From the NCBI GenBank assembly GCA_003153055.1, contig PMBV01000339.1:1-33020 (forward strand): DNA of 33,020 bases. The letters run 5' to 3'. The position numbers and the translations under genes are program-made. This DNA comes from Myxococcales bacterium. GTDB lineage: Bacteria; Myxococcota; Myxococcia; Myxococcales; Myxococcaceae. Below, in pieces: positions 7,592 through 15,112 of the stretch. The notes under the pieces are model-generated. The model searched no databases and was not told the origin of the DNA. It worked only from the letters and a program-made list of their open reading frames with translations. Within the stretch, counting starts at the first letter, position 1, and each line of letters starts with the position of its first letter.

Positions 7592-8989
7592 TCACTTCAG
7601 TGACATGAGCGTGTCCAACATGCTGTCGGCCACGGTGATGATCTTCGAGGTGGCCTCGTAGGCCCGCTGGGCTTTCTGCATCTCGATGAGCTCTTCGTCG
7701 ATGGAGACCCCCGAGGCGGACTCCCGCAGGGAGGTGACGTTGGTGAGCACCGCGCTGTCGGCCTCGGAGTTGGACTGGGCCAGGCTCGCCGCCGCGCCGT
7801 AGCTCGAGGTGATCTTGGCCAGGGTCGCGTCGACGTTGGCGCCGGAGCTGAGCGTCTGTTGCTCGGTGTTGATGATGGCCTGGAGGTTCGTAGCGTCACC
7901 AGGGACGGTGCCCGCGCTCGAGGCGGCGCCGAGGAGCGAGACGTTGGCGACGATGGCCGAGTTCACGGTGAGCCCCACCGCGGCACCAAGAGCGGTGGCG
8001 GTGGTGGCGAAGAGGTCGCGGCCGGTGCTCCCGTCGAGGGCAAAGCCGTTCTGGTGAACGGCGTTGATCGCGCCCGAGAGATCGAAGGCGAGCTGATCGA
8101 GCGAGTCTTGTGCCGACTTGAGGCCGCCGTCGCGAGCCGAGAGGAGCCCGCCGAGCTGCCCGCCTGGGGGTGGGGTGACGCGGGTGGCGGACGAGCCGTC
8201 GGGTGGCGTGGCCCAGATGGCGAGGTGGCCCGAGTTGGTGACGTCGGGCTGGGTCGACAGGGTCGCCGCGTGCGAGCCGATGACCAGCGCGGTGCCGCCG
8301 GGCATGACGAGGTTGAGATCATCGTCGGAGTTGGGCACCGCCGTCGCGCCAGTGAGCTCGGCCAAGCGGTCGCCCAGCTTCTGCCGTGCGTCGAGGAGAT
8401 CGTTGGGGCTCGCGCCGCCGGCCTTGGCCTCTCGGATCTTGGCGTTCAGGGTGGCGACCTGAGCCGCCGCCTGGTTCACCTCGGGGAGTGAGCCCTGAAT
8501 CTGCTCGTCCACCGCGGAGCGCGCCGAGTCGAGGGCGCCACCCGTGCGGTTGAACGACATGGCCAGCTGCTTCGCCGAGGCGACCGCGGCTTCGCGGTAG
8601 TTCTGGCTTCCGGGGTTCTGAGCCAGGGCGCGGAGCTTGGTGTAGAAGTCGCTCAGGGCCGGCTGGACGCCGTTGTCGACGTCGAGAACGGTGACGCCCT
8701 GAAGCACGTTCATCTCGGCGGTGGAGAAGGCGTTTTGGCCGGTGGCCTGGCCGAACTGGGCCTCGACGAAGCGGTCGCGGCTCTGGGTCACCCCAGCGAG
8801 CACGGCGCCTCGGCCGATCCACGAGTTGCCCACCCGCTCTCCGGGCAGCACGGCTGCGAGCTCGGCGCGCTGCCGGGCATAGCCGGGGGTGTTGGCGTTG
8901 GAGAGGTTCTGGGCGACCGTCGAGCTCCATGCCTGGGTCGCCTGCAGGCTCCCGGCGCCTTGGCTCAGAAGTGAGAGGAGTCCGCTCAT
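7592..8989 (-). CDS. flgK: Hook-filament junction protein FlgK (HAP1)
   Basis: 465 residues, shorter than enterobacterial FlgK (about 550), so the outer domains are reduced. The N-terminus has the rod/hook family motif QNLSNANTPGYARQRAEL (about 28-45). The C-terminus has VSIDEELIEMQKAQRAYEAT and ends in a hydrophobic helix IITVADSMLDTLMSLK, both diagnostic. FlgK forms the first junction layer on the hook tip. The ATG overlaps the flgN stop (ATGA), so chaperone and client are translationally coupled. Confidence 0.96.
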   Translation of the reverse strand: MSGLLSLLSQGAGSLQATQAWSSTVAQNLSNANTPGYARQRAELAAVLPGERVGNSWIGRGAVLAGVTQSRDRFVEAQFGQATGQNAFSTAEMNVLQGVTVLDVDNGVQPALSDFYTKLRALAQNPGSQNYREAAVASAKQLAMSFNRTGGALDSARSAVDEQIQGSLPEVNQAAAQVATLNAKIREAKAGGASPNDLLDARQKLGDRLAELTGATAVPNSDDDLNLVMPGGTALVIGSHAATLSTQPDVTNSGHLAIWATPPDGSSATRVTPPPGGQLGGLLSARDGGLKSAQDSLDQLAFDLSGAINAVHQNGFALDGSTGRDLFATTATALGAAVGLTVNSAIVANVSLLGAASSAGTVPGDATNLQAIINTEQQTLSSGANVDATLAKITSSYGAAASLAQSNSEADSAVLTNVTSLRESASGVSIDEELIEMQKAQRAYEATSKIITVADSMLDTLMSLK

Positions 8990-9456
8990 ACGTGCTCCGA
9001 GTGGGTGGCCGCCTCGAGGGGGAGCGCGGCGCCGCGGCGGGAGTAGGCGGTGGGCCGGGGTGCGAGGTGCGTGAGGTACGCCTTCACGAAGGCCAGGGAG
9101 CGCTCGGCCAAGAGGTGGTTCAGCGCGTCGAGCTCATGGAGCGACGCGGTCAAGGCGCGAATCTCGGCGAAGACACTGGCGAGCTGCTCTCCTTCGAACG
9201 GGGCCCGGTGACGGAGATCGTCGAGCGTGAGATCGGCAGCGCCCCAGCCGGCGGCCACCGCTCCCAGGGCCTTGGCCAACTCGCCCGACAGGTAAGCGGA
9301 GTGGTGGTTGAAGGCGTCTCGCAGGCTCGCCTGCGCCATCAGCGCCTCGGCGTCGATGGTCTTGAGGAGCCGCCGGAGCTCCTTGGAACGGGTCACTTCG
9401 GTGGCGAGCGCGGCCTTCAACTGGAGGGCCGTGTCGAGGGCGCCGGCGAGGCTCAT
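8986..9456 (-). CDS. flgN: FlgK/FlgL export chaperone, FlgN family
   Basis: 156 residues, almost wholly helical, with no membrane segment. Length, helical content and the position directly before flgK-flgL and after flgM match FlgN, the cytosolic chaperone of the two junction proteins. The sequence is poorly conserved in this family, so the call rests on context plus the long N-terminal and central helices (LQLKAALATEVTRSKELRRL; FAEIRALTASLHELDALNHL). The ATG follows a GAAAGG site 19 bases after flgM. Confidence 0.8.
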   Translation of the reverse strand: MSLAGALDTALQLKAALATEVTRSKELRRLLKTIDAEALMAQASLRDAFNHHSAYLSGELAKALGAVAAGWGAADLTLDDLRHRAPFEGEQLASVFAEIRALTASLHELDALNHLLAERSLAFVKAYLTHLAPRPTAYSRRGAALPLEAATHSEHV

Positions 9457-9475
9457 GGTTTAGGCCTTTCGACCG

Positions 9476-9781
9476 TCAGAGGAGCATCGCTCGGAGGCGC
9501 GCTTCGACCTCTGCCTCGGAGACCAGCTGCTGAGCGATCTGCTGTGGTGACGGGTAGTACTGCCCGCTCTTCACCGCGTTGATGACTTCCTGGACCCGCG
9601 CGACCCGTCCAGACGCGACCGTCGAGCGCACGGCATCGAGCGCCGCGGTTTGCTGTGGACTGGTGATCGACACCCGATCTTCGACGACCGGTTTCTGCTC
9701 CAATTGTTCCGCTTGGCCCGAGCCTGCGATGACCCGTGGCGTGGCGGCCGGAACTGTGACGGGTGTTTCATTGACCTTCAT
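9476..9781 (-). CDS. flgM: Anti-sigma-28 factor FlgM
   Basis: 101 residues, the normal FlgM length. The N-terminal half is disordered, as needed for export through the flagellar channel. The C-terminal half has the sigma-28-binding pattern: DRVSITSPQQTAALDAVRST, then RVQEVINAVKSGQYYPSPQQ, then a last helix with Leu/Val. FlgM holds FliA inactive until the hook-basal body is complete and FlgM is secreted. Its ATG overlaps the flgJ stop (ATGA). Its place inside the rod/ring operon means the antagonist is made together with the structures whose completion will expel it. Confidence 0.92.
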   Translation of the reverse strand: MKVNETPVTVPAATPRVIAGSGQAEQLEQKPVVEDRVSITSPQQTAALDAVRSTVASGRVARVQEVINAVKSGQYYPSPQQIAQQLVSEAEVEARLRAMLL

Positions 9782-10440
9782 GGCTCGCCTCCACCTGGGT
9801 TTTCGGCACGCAAGGCGTAAGTCTTAAGTGCCAACCTCGGGTCGACGAAACGACCGCCTCGTCTCACCTCCAAATGCAGATGAGGCCCCGTGGTTCTGCC
9901 CGTTTGCCCGACCAACCCCAAGGGTTGGCCCGCCTCGACCCGTTCGCCCGGGGCGACGAAGACCTCGCTGGCATGGGCGTACAGGGTGGAGGACCCGTCG
10001 GCGTGTCCCACCTCCACTGCGTTGCCGTAGCCGCCACGGGGCCCGGCTGAGAGCACCACGCCATCGAGCGCGGCGGGAATGGGGGTGCCCTCGGGAGCCC
10101 CGAGATCGATGCCCGTGTGCGTCGACCGCTCACCGGTGATGGGGTCGCGGCGCTCTCCGAAGCCGCTGGTGATGTGAGCGGGAGTGGCGACTGGCGTGGT
10201 GGCGGCGGCGAGAGAGTGCTCGAGGAGCGGCGCGAGGCCCAGACCGCCAGCCTTGGCCACGGCCTGGGCGAGGGTGTCGGCGAACAGCTCGCCAGTGAGC
10301 GTGCTGCCGGTGACCGAGCTGTCTCCCTTGAAGGCCCCGGAGCTGGTGAGGAGCTGCTTCACCAGGAAGGACTCGAGCTGGGTGGCCGTCTCGTGGACGG
10401 TGTGGGCGGTCTCGGCTTGGGTGGCGGTGGCGACCTTCAT
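9778..10440 (-). CDS. flgJ: FlgJ-type rod-binding domain fused to an M23 (LytM) metallopeptidase
   Basis: 220 residues in two domains. Residues about 15-80 match the FlgJ rod-binding domain (QLESFLVKQLLTSSGAF, then GELFADTLAQAVAKAGGLGL), the rod cap. Residues about 88-205 are an M23 endopeptidase: H108 and D112 in THTGIDLG, H156 in LYAHAS, and H187/H189 in HLHLEV. All expected zinc ligands (H108, D112, H189) and catalytic His residues are present, so it should be active. In gamma-proteobacteria the second FlgJ domain is a glucosaminidase that opens peptidoglycan for the rod; here a peptide cross-link cutter would do so. There is no signal peptide, consistent with export by the flagellar system. 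The ATG overlaps the flgI stop by one base (TGATG). Confidence 0.92.
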   Translation of the reverse strand: MKVATATQAETAHTVHETATQLESFLVKQLLTSSGAFKGDSSVTGSTLTGELFADTLAQAVAKAGGLGLAPLLEHSLAAATTPVATPAHITSGFGERRDPITGERSTHTGIDLGAPEGTPIPAALDGVVLSAGPRGGYGNAVEVGHADGSSTLYAHASEVFVAPGERVEAGQPLGLVGQTGRTTGPHLHLEVRRGGRFVDPRLALKTYALRAENPGGGEP

Positions 10441-11531
10441 CAGAGCACCTCGAGCTCGGCCTCGAGGGCCCCGGCGGCCTTGAGGGCCTGGAGAATGGCG
10501 ACCAGGTCGCGAGACGAGGCGCCGATGCCGTTGAGGGCCTTGACGAGATCGTCCACGGTCGAGGTCGCGGGCACCGCCACGGCGGCACGTTGCTGCTCCT
10601 GGGCCGTGGCTTGCTGGCTGGGCACCACCATGGTCTGCCCTGCCCCGAAGGGTGATGGCTGAGAGACGGCGAACTGGCTGTTGATGGCGACCCGCAACCC
10701 GCCGTGAGAGATGGCCGCCGGGCGCAGCCGCACGTTCTCTCCCATGACGATGGTCCCGGTGCGCTCGCTGACGACGACCTTGGCTCTGACGTCGGCTTCG
10801 ACCTCGACCGCTTCGAGCTTGGCGAGCAGGGTCACCGGGTCGTCCTTGTTGGCGTCGGGGACCTTGAGCTCCACCGCCGCCGAGTCGAGGGCCTTGGCGC
10901 TGGGGGTGCCCAGGGCCTTGTCGATGGCCGCCGAGATGCGCATCGCGTTGGTGAAGTCTGGTCGCTTCAGCCTCAGCACCAGCGTACCGGTGGTGAGGCT
11001 GGGGGTGACGGCGCGCTCCACCGTGGCCCCCGCGGGGATGTTGCCGGCCGTGGGGGTGTTCTTCCTGATCGCCGCCGCGACGCCGCTGACATCGAAGCCG
11101 CCGACTTGCACTGGCCCCTGGGCGACGGCGTAGGTCTGGCCGTCGGGGCCACCCAGCGGGGTCATGAGCAGCGTGCCTCCCTGGAGCGAACGGGCGTTGC
11201 CCATGGCGCTGACCGTGACGTCGAGGGTCGAGCCGGGCCGAGAGAAGGTGGGCAGCTTCGCCGTCACCATCACCGCGGCGACGTTCCGCGAGCGGATGTC
11301 GCGGGGGTCGACCCGCACCCCGAAGCGTCCCAGCACCGACGAGACGGACTGCATGGTGAAGAGCACCTGCTCCGAGTCTCCGGTGTTGGTGAGGCCGACG
11401 ACCAGGCCGTAGCCGATGAGGGCGTTGTTTCGCGAACCCTGCACCTCGACGAGCTCCTTGAGGCGCGCGGGGGCGGCCCAGGTCGCCGTGGAGAGGAAGC
11501 AGAGGCTGAGGGCGAGGCGGCGCATGGTCAT
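10440..11531 (-). CDS. flgI: Flagellar P-ring protein FlgI
   Basis: 363 residues with an N-terminal Sec signal peptide (MTMRRLALSLCFLSTATWA, then AP), as expected for the periplasmic P-ring. The mature start RLKELVEVQGSRNNALIGYG and LVVGLTNTGDS are the highly conserved FlgI signature. VSVSERTGTIVMGENVRL-like sequence (about 250-270) and the C-terminal VDDLVKALNGIGASSRDLVA complete the family pattern. An alternative start at the second ATG (MRRLALS) would remove two residues and still leave a good signal peptide. It lies between flgH and flgJ, the usual ring-gene order. Confidence 0.97.
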   Translation of the reverse strand: MTMRRLALSLCFLSTATWAAPARLKELVEVQGSRNNALIGYGLVVGLTNTGDSEQVLFTMQSVSSVLGRFGVRVDPRDIRSRNVAAVMVTAKLPTFSRPGSTLDVTVSAMGNARSLQGGTLLMTPLGGPDGQTYAVAQGPVQVGGFDVSGVAAAIRKNTPTAGNIPAGATVERAVTPSLTTGTLVLRLKRPDFTNAMRISAAIDKALGTPSAKALDSAAVELKVPDANKDDPVTLLAKLEAVEVEADVRAKVVVSERTGTIVMGENVRLRPAAISHGGLRVAINSQFAVSQPSPFGAGQTMVVPSQQATAQEQQRAAVAVPATSTVDDLVKALNGIGASSRDLVAILQALKAAGALEAELEVL

Positions 11532-11540
11532 GGGCTTTCG

Positions 11541-12212
11541 TCAGAACGGCCAGATCCAGTTCCAGAAGCGGGCGAACAGGCCGGGCTTCTGGTTGTCGCT
11601 GAGCACGCCGCGGCCGGTGAACTCGATCTCCGCGTCGGCCACGTACGAGCTGCGCACCGAGTTGTCCTGGGCGATGTCGATGGGCCGCACCACGCCCGAG
11701 ATGTAGAAGTGCTGCTCCTCGTTGTTGACCAAGACGACGCGATGCCCCTCGATGAAGAGGTTGCCGTTGGGCAGCACCTTCTTCACGATGGCGGGGACGG
11801 TGGCGGTCAGCTTCTCGGTGCGGGCCGTCTGGCCGTCGCCTTGGAAGTTGAGGCCGCTCTTGGTGCCAGCGGTGAGGTCGACCTGCGGGGTGGTGACCTG
11901 CACGGTTCGGAGGAAGGCCTGAAGGGCGACGTTGAGATCGGTGTTGCGCTGGAGGTCGGTGTCGGCGGTGCGCTTGGCGTCGGCGTTCTCTTCGATGCGC
12001 ACCACCACCAGGTCTTGCTCCCGGAACGCCCGGTAATCAGAGAAGAGGCTGGCGTTCTTGGCGTCGGGGCGCCACAGACTCCCCGAGGCGTCCTCGGCGG
12101 TGGCGTCCTTGGCCACCGGCACCTCGTAGTTGCGCTGCTTGGGCACGTACGGGTCGATGTGCGGCACCCCGCAGGCCGACAGCAGGGCGATCAAGGTCAC
12201 GGTGGCTCTCAC
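11541..12212 (-). CDS. flgH: Flagellar L-ring lipoprotein FlgH
   Basis: 223 residues from a GTG at 12210-12212. This start gives a short lipoprotein signal with lipobox LLSAC (C14), has AGGAGG six bases upstream, and overlaps the flgA stop (GTGA). The frame remains open much further upstream, but that extension lies within flgA and is Arg-rich noise. Diagnostic FlgH stretches are SLFSDYRAFREQDLVVVRI, KKVLPNGNLFIEGHRVVLVN and the end GVLSDNQKPGLFARFWNWIW. FlgH is anchored in the outer membrane as the L-ring bushing. Confidence 0.96.
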   Translation of the reverse strand: MRATVTLIALLSACGVPHIDPYVPKQRNYEVPVAKDATAEDASGSLWRPDAKNASLFSDYRAFREQDLVVVRIEENADAKRTADTDLQRNTDLNVALQAFLRTVQVTTPQVDLTAGTKSGLNFQGDGQTARTEKLTATVPAIVKKVLPNGNLFIEGHRVVLVNNEEQHFYISGVVRPIDIAQDNSVRSSYVADAEIEFTGRGVLSDNQKPGLFARFWNWIWPF

Positions 12213-12805
12213 AGGCGACCTCCTCCCGGTGCCGAGACGACGAGCGCCCCGTCGTCGAAGTGGCCGGTGACTCGCTTGCCGCTCGGCAAGGTGGCGCAGA
12301 CGGTGTCGCCCGCGCAGGCGGCGGTGAGGCCTCGCTCCTCGACCGCGATGGCTCCCGAGATCACCCGGACGATGATGGGCGTGCCCGGCGGTGGGCCCTG
12401 GCGAACCGCCTCGGCCCACAGCACGTCGCCTGGGCGCATGGCGCGGGTGGCGGTGGCACCGGGGGCGATGGAGACGAGCGGGCGCCGGGACTGCCTGAGC
12501 TCGACGGTCTTGGTGGCCCAGGCGCCATCGAGCACGTCGCCGGTCTTCACCGCCTGGCTCACGACGGCGGCGCGCAGGGTGACTGTGACGGTGGCCCACG
12601 CCCACTCGTCGCAGCCGGGGCCTCGCACTCGCACCGCCACCCGGCCGCTGGCCGACACTGGAGCCGCCTCGTAACGCCCCTGACAGCCGGGGGCTCTCCA
12701 GGCCAGCACCTCGACCTGGGCCGAGGGAACTGCGAGGGCGGCCTCCAGTGACTCTTGGAGCTTCGGGTCGACAAGGAGCGCGAGGCTGAGGATGAGGCCA
12801 AGCAT
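12209..12805 (-). CDS. flgA: P-ring assembly chaperone FlgA
   Basis: 198 residues with a short N-terminal signal (MLGLILSLALL). The C-terminal 120 residues are the SAF domain typical of FlgA: AVVSQAVKTGDVLDG, AMRPGDVLWAEAVRQG, TPIIVRVISGAIAVEERGLT and SGKRVTGHF. FlgA acts in the periplasm to assist assembly of FlgI into the P-ring. Four Cys residues in the mature part (two near 41 and 65, two near 160) could form disulphides, which is inference. It starts 3 bases after flgG and is coupled to flgH by a GTGA overlap. Confidence 0.9.
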   Translation of the reverse strand: MLGLILSLALLVDPKLQESLEAALAVPSAQVEVLAWRAPGCQGRYEAAPVSASGRVAVRVRGPGCDEWAWATVTVTLRAAVVSQAVKTGDVLDGAWATKTVELRQSRRPLVSIAPGATATRAMRPGDVLWAEAVRQGPPPGTPIIVRVISGAIAVEERGLTAACAGDTVCATLPSGKRVTGHFDDGALVVSAPGGGRL

Positions 12806-12808
12806 CGC

Positions 12809-13594
12809 TCACCTCACGTTGGTCAGCCGCTGCAGCATCTGATCGGCCGACGAGATGACCTTGGAGTTGAGCTCGTAGGCCCGCTGGGTGGAGATCATCG
12901 CGACCATCTCTTCGACGGCCTTCACGTTGGAGGATTCGATCCACCCTTGCTGCAAGGTGCCGGCCTCCTGCTCACCTGGCCGGCTGATGGTGGCCTGGCC
13001 GCTCGCGGCGGTCTCGATGAGGAGGTTCCCTCCGATGGCCTCGAGGCCCGCGGGGTTGACGAAGTTGGCCAGCTCGAGGCGGCCCAGCTCGGTGGCCTGC
13101 GTCTGCCCTGACTGCTTGGCTGTCACGATGCCGTCGGCGGAGATGACGAGGTCGCTGGCGTCCTTGGGGATGGTGATCTGCGGGTCGACCAGGAGCCCGG
13201 AGCCGGTGACCAACCGCCCGTCGCTGTCGGTGGTGAAGTCGCCCGCTCGGGTGTAGGCGTAGTCACCGTTGGGCCGCTGAATGCGGAAGAAGCCGTTGCC
13301 GGCGATGGCCACGTTCGTCGGGTTCTGGGTCTGCACCATGTCGCCTTGTGAGAACGAGCGGATGGTGCTGGCCACCCGCGTGCCGAGGCCGACCTGGAGC
13401 GGGAGTGAGGGGCTGCCACCTTGCGGCGCGGCGTCGCGGGGGCTGCGAATCGTCTCGGAGAGCAGATCCTCGAAGCTGGCGTTCACCTTCTTGAAGCCGG
13501 TGGTGGACGCGTTGGCGAGGTTGTTGGCGATGGTGTCCATGCGGGTCTGCTGGGCATCCATTCCAGTGGCGGCGGTGTAGAGCGAGCGGATCAT
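12809..13594 (-). CDS. flgG: Distal rod protein FlgG
   Basis: 261 residues, the standard FlgG length. N-terminus: MIRSLYTAATGMDAQQTRMD then TIANNLANASTTGFKK, the rod/hook signature. The middle has the FlgG-type GNGFFRIQRPNGDYAYTRAG. C-terminus: SNVKAVEEMVAMISTQRAYE and SKVISSADQMLQRLTNVR. FlgG forms the distal rod that crosses peptidoglycan, P- and L-rings. It follows flgF by 10 bases. Confidence 0.98.
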   Translation of the reverse strand: MIRSLYTAATGMDAQQTRMDTIANNLANASTTGFKKVNASFEDLLSETIRSPRDAAPQGGSPSLPLQVGLGTRVASTIRSFSQGDMVQTQNPTNVAIAGNGFFRIQRPNGDYAYTRAGDFTTDSDGRLVTGSGLLVDPQITIPKDASDLVISADGIVTAKQSGQTQATELGRLELANFVNPAGLEAIGGNLLIETAASGQATISRPGEQEAGTLQQGWIESSNVKAVEEMVAMISTQRAYELNSKVISSADQMLQRLTNVR

Positions 13595-13604
13595 CGGTTC
13601 CCCT

Positions 13605-14318
13605 TCAGCGGACGCGGCCGACCTCGATGGCCCGGTCGTCGAGTTTCTTGTAGGTCTGCAGCGCCTGCATCGAGGTCTCGAAGTGCCGCTGCGCGGCGAC
13701 GAGCTGCACCGCGGCCTCCAGCGCCGTCGCGTTGCCGTGCTCGATCTGCCCGATGTGGAGCTGATCGGTCGAAGGCACGACGGTCGAGGGGTCTTGCGGC
13801 GCGAGCAGCGACGGCCCGATTCGATCGACCGCGCCCTGGGGCTCCCAGAGACCGATGTCGGCCACCTTGAGCTCGTTGGCGAAGACCGCTCCCGAGCTCT
13901 CCACTCGAACCGTGGCGTTGGGCGGCGTGACGATGGCGTGCCCTTCCTTGTCGACGACCGCGCGACCGGTGGCCGTCAGGGTGCCGTTGGCATCGACGGT
14001 GAGGTGGCCGTTGCGCGTCAGGGCCACGCCCTGCTCGGTGACGACCCCGAGGAACGAGCGCCCGGTGGGCACTACGTCCATCGGGTCGTTGGTCACCACG
14101 ATGGCGCCAGGTGAGAGATCGACGCGGGTGGCGACCGCGGCAGTGTAGACCTTGCTGGCGCTGGCTCGCGCGTCGGCCTTGGCGAGGAACGCCTCGAAGG
14201 ACGGCCGCTCTGCCTTGAAGCCTGGCGTCTCGACGTTGGCCAGGTTGTCCGCGACGGAGTCCAGTTGCGCCATGCGCGCCGCCGCTCCATTCATGCTGAC
14301 GTAGATGCCGTCGGACAT
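13605..14318 (-). CDS. flgF: Proximal/distal rod protein FlgF
   Basis: 237 residues from the ATG at 14316-14318, which has AAGGAG seven bases upstream and begins with the family start MSDGIYVSMNGAAARMAQLD then SVADNLANVETPGFK. The reading frame stays open well upstream, but that part has no family similarity. The mid-section has GRSFLGVVTEQGVALTRNGH, and the C-terminus has GNATALEAAVQLVAAQRHFE then a final helix. FlgF is a rod component below FlgG. It is the first gene of the rod/ring/junction operon and divergent from fliJ. Confidence 0.94.
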   Translation of the reverse strand: MSDGIYVSMNGAAARMAQLDSVADNLANVETPGFKAERPSFEAFLAKADARASASKVYTAAVATRVDLSPGAIVVTNDPMDVVPTGRSFLGVVTEQGVALTRNGHLTVDANGTLTATGRAVVDKEGHAIVTPPNATVRVESSGAVFANELKVADIGLWEPQGAVDRIGPSLLAPQDPSTVVPSTDQLHIGQIEHGNATALEAAVQLVAAQRHFETSMQALQTYKKLDDRAIEVGRVR

Positions 14319-14344
14319 TTTCGCGCTCCTTCGAGTCTTCGTTG

Positions 14345-14360
14345 AGCACTGGCCATGCCA
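14345..14360 (-). promoter_or_regulatory. Candidate sigma-54 promoter of the flgF operon
   Basis: On the minus strand TGGCATGGCCAGTGCT matches the sigma-54 pattern TGGCAYR-N4-TTGCW, with the invariant GG-N10-GC spacing kept and one mismatch at the -12 side (GTGC for TTGC). The -12 element lies 28 bases before the flgF ATG, leaving room for a short leader holding AAGGAG. Hook-basal-body operons in many polar flagellates use sigma-54, which makes the site credible, but no sigma-54 activator is encoded in this window. Confidence 0.5.
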
Positions 14361-14540
14361 ACGGCACACGGCCGGAGTCGCCGAGCGCGGCACCAGATAG
14401 GCGGACGCTGCCGGGCAGAAGCGGCCGGTCGCTCCACCAGCCGTCAGTGTGCTGACAACCCCGTCGGCGGAGGTTGACCCGGCTGTGCACCGGCGGTTCA
14501 AAGGGTTGCGCGGGCCTGCCACGTGCAGCGAGCAGGCGTC

Positions 14541-14960
14541 ATGGTTCGGACGCGACTGGACACCGTGGTTCGCCTGCGAGAGCGCGAAGAAGAGAAGGCC
14601 GCTCAGTCCGTGGCCAAGGCCGAGTCGGCGGTGCGGTTGGCGGTGGAGCGGCGAGACGAAGCCCATGCGCGCCAGATGCAAGACGACCGTGCCAGGCGCG
14701 ACGTGTCGGACTGGGAGACCAGTGAGCTGGCCCACCACCGGGCGTTGGCAGACGAGAAGAGCGCCGAGAAGGAGTTGGAGCAGGCCCGGCGGACGGCCAG
14801 TCAAGTCAGAGCCACCTACACGTCGGCCCACCAGCGCGCCGAGGTGGTTCGCCGGGTGGCCGACGCCCGCCGCCAAGAGAGCATTCGGGAAGAGAACCGG
14901 GTGGAGGCCAAGCAGCTCGACGAGGTGGCCTCGCTGCGCTTCAACCGGAAGGCGAACTGA
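14541..14960 (+). CDS. fliJ: Flagellar export protein FliJ
   Basis: 139 residues from the ATG at 14541 (a GTG at 14523 would add six). The whole protein is one long charged coiled coil: RTRLDTVVRLREREEEKAAQ at the start, then Arg/Glu/Gln/Ala heptads, ending EVASLRFNRKAN. Length and the N-terminal RLR-LRE-EE pattern match FliJ, the stalk-like cytosolic protein that links the FliI ATPase with FlhA. Normally fliJ sits between fliI and fliK; here it is on the opposite strand, divergent from flgF. Coiled-coil proteins are easy to misname, so some doubt remains. Confidence 0.75.
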   Translation: MVRTRLDTVVRLREREEEKAAQSVAKAESAVRLAVERRDEAHARQMQDDRARRDVSDWETSELAHHRALADEKSAEKELEQARRTASQVRATYTSAHQRAEVVRRVADARRQESIREENRVEAKQLDEVASLRFNRKAN

Positions 14961-15112
14961 CACTCCCGAGGTGGGAGTCGACCTCCTGAGGTGCTCGCGC
15001 GGACGCGTGTGTGGGTGCATCGGCGATGAGGATGCCGCGAGGCCCTGTCGCGTCATTTGCCCCTCGGGCGATGTCGGGCTACGAGGGAGCCGGTGTCGCC
15101 GCAAGGGGGCGA

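Noticed and set aside
10704..12674. Very long plus-strand open frame opposite flgI, flgH and flgA
   Set aside because: High-GC antisense shadow: three well-supported flagellar genes occupy the other strand, and the translation is Gly/Arg/His-rich low-complexity sequence without a domain.
12213..12944. Upstream extension of the flgH frame
   Set aside because: It lies inside flgA and flgG in another frame; the GTG with AGGAGG and lipobox gives a far better FlgH start.
14319..15104. Upstream extension of the flgF frame
   Set aside because: No similarity to rod proteins and it runs antisense to fliJ; the ATG at 14318 has a good ribosome site and the family N-terminus.
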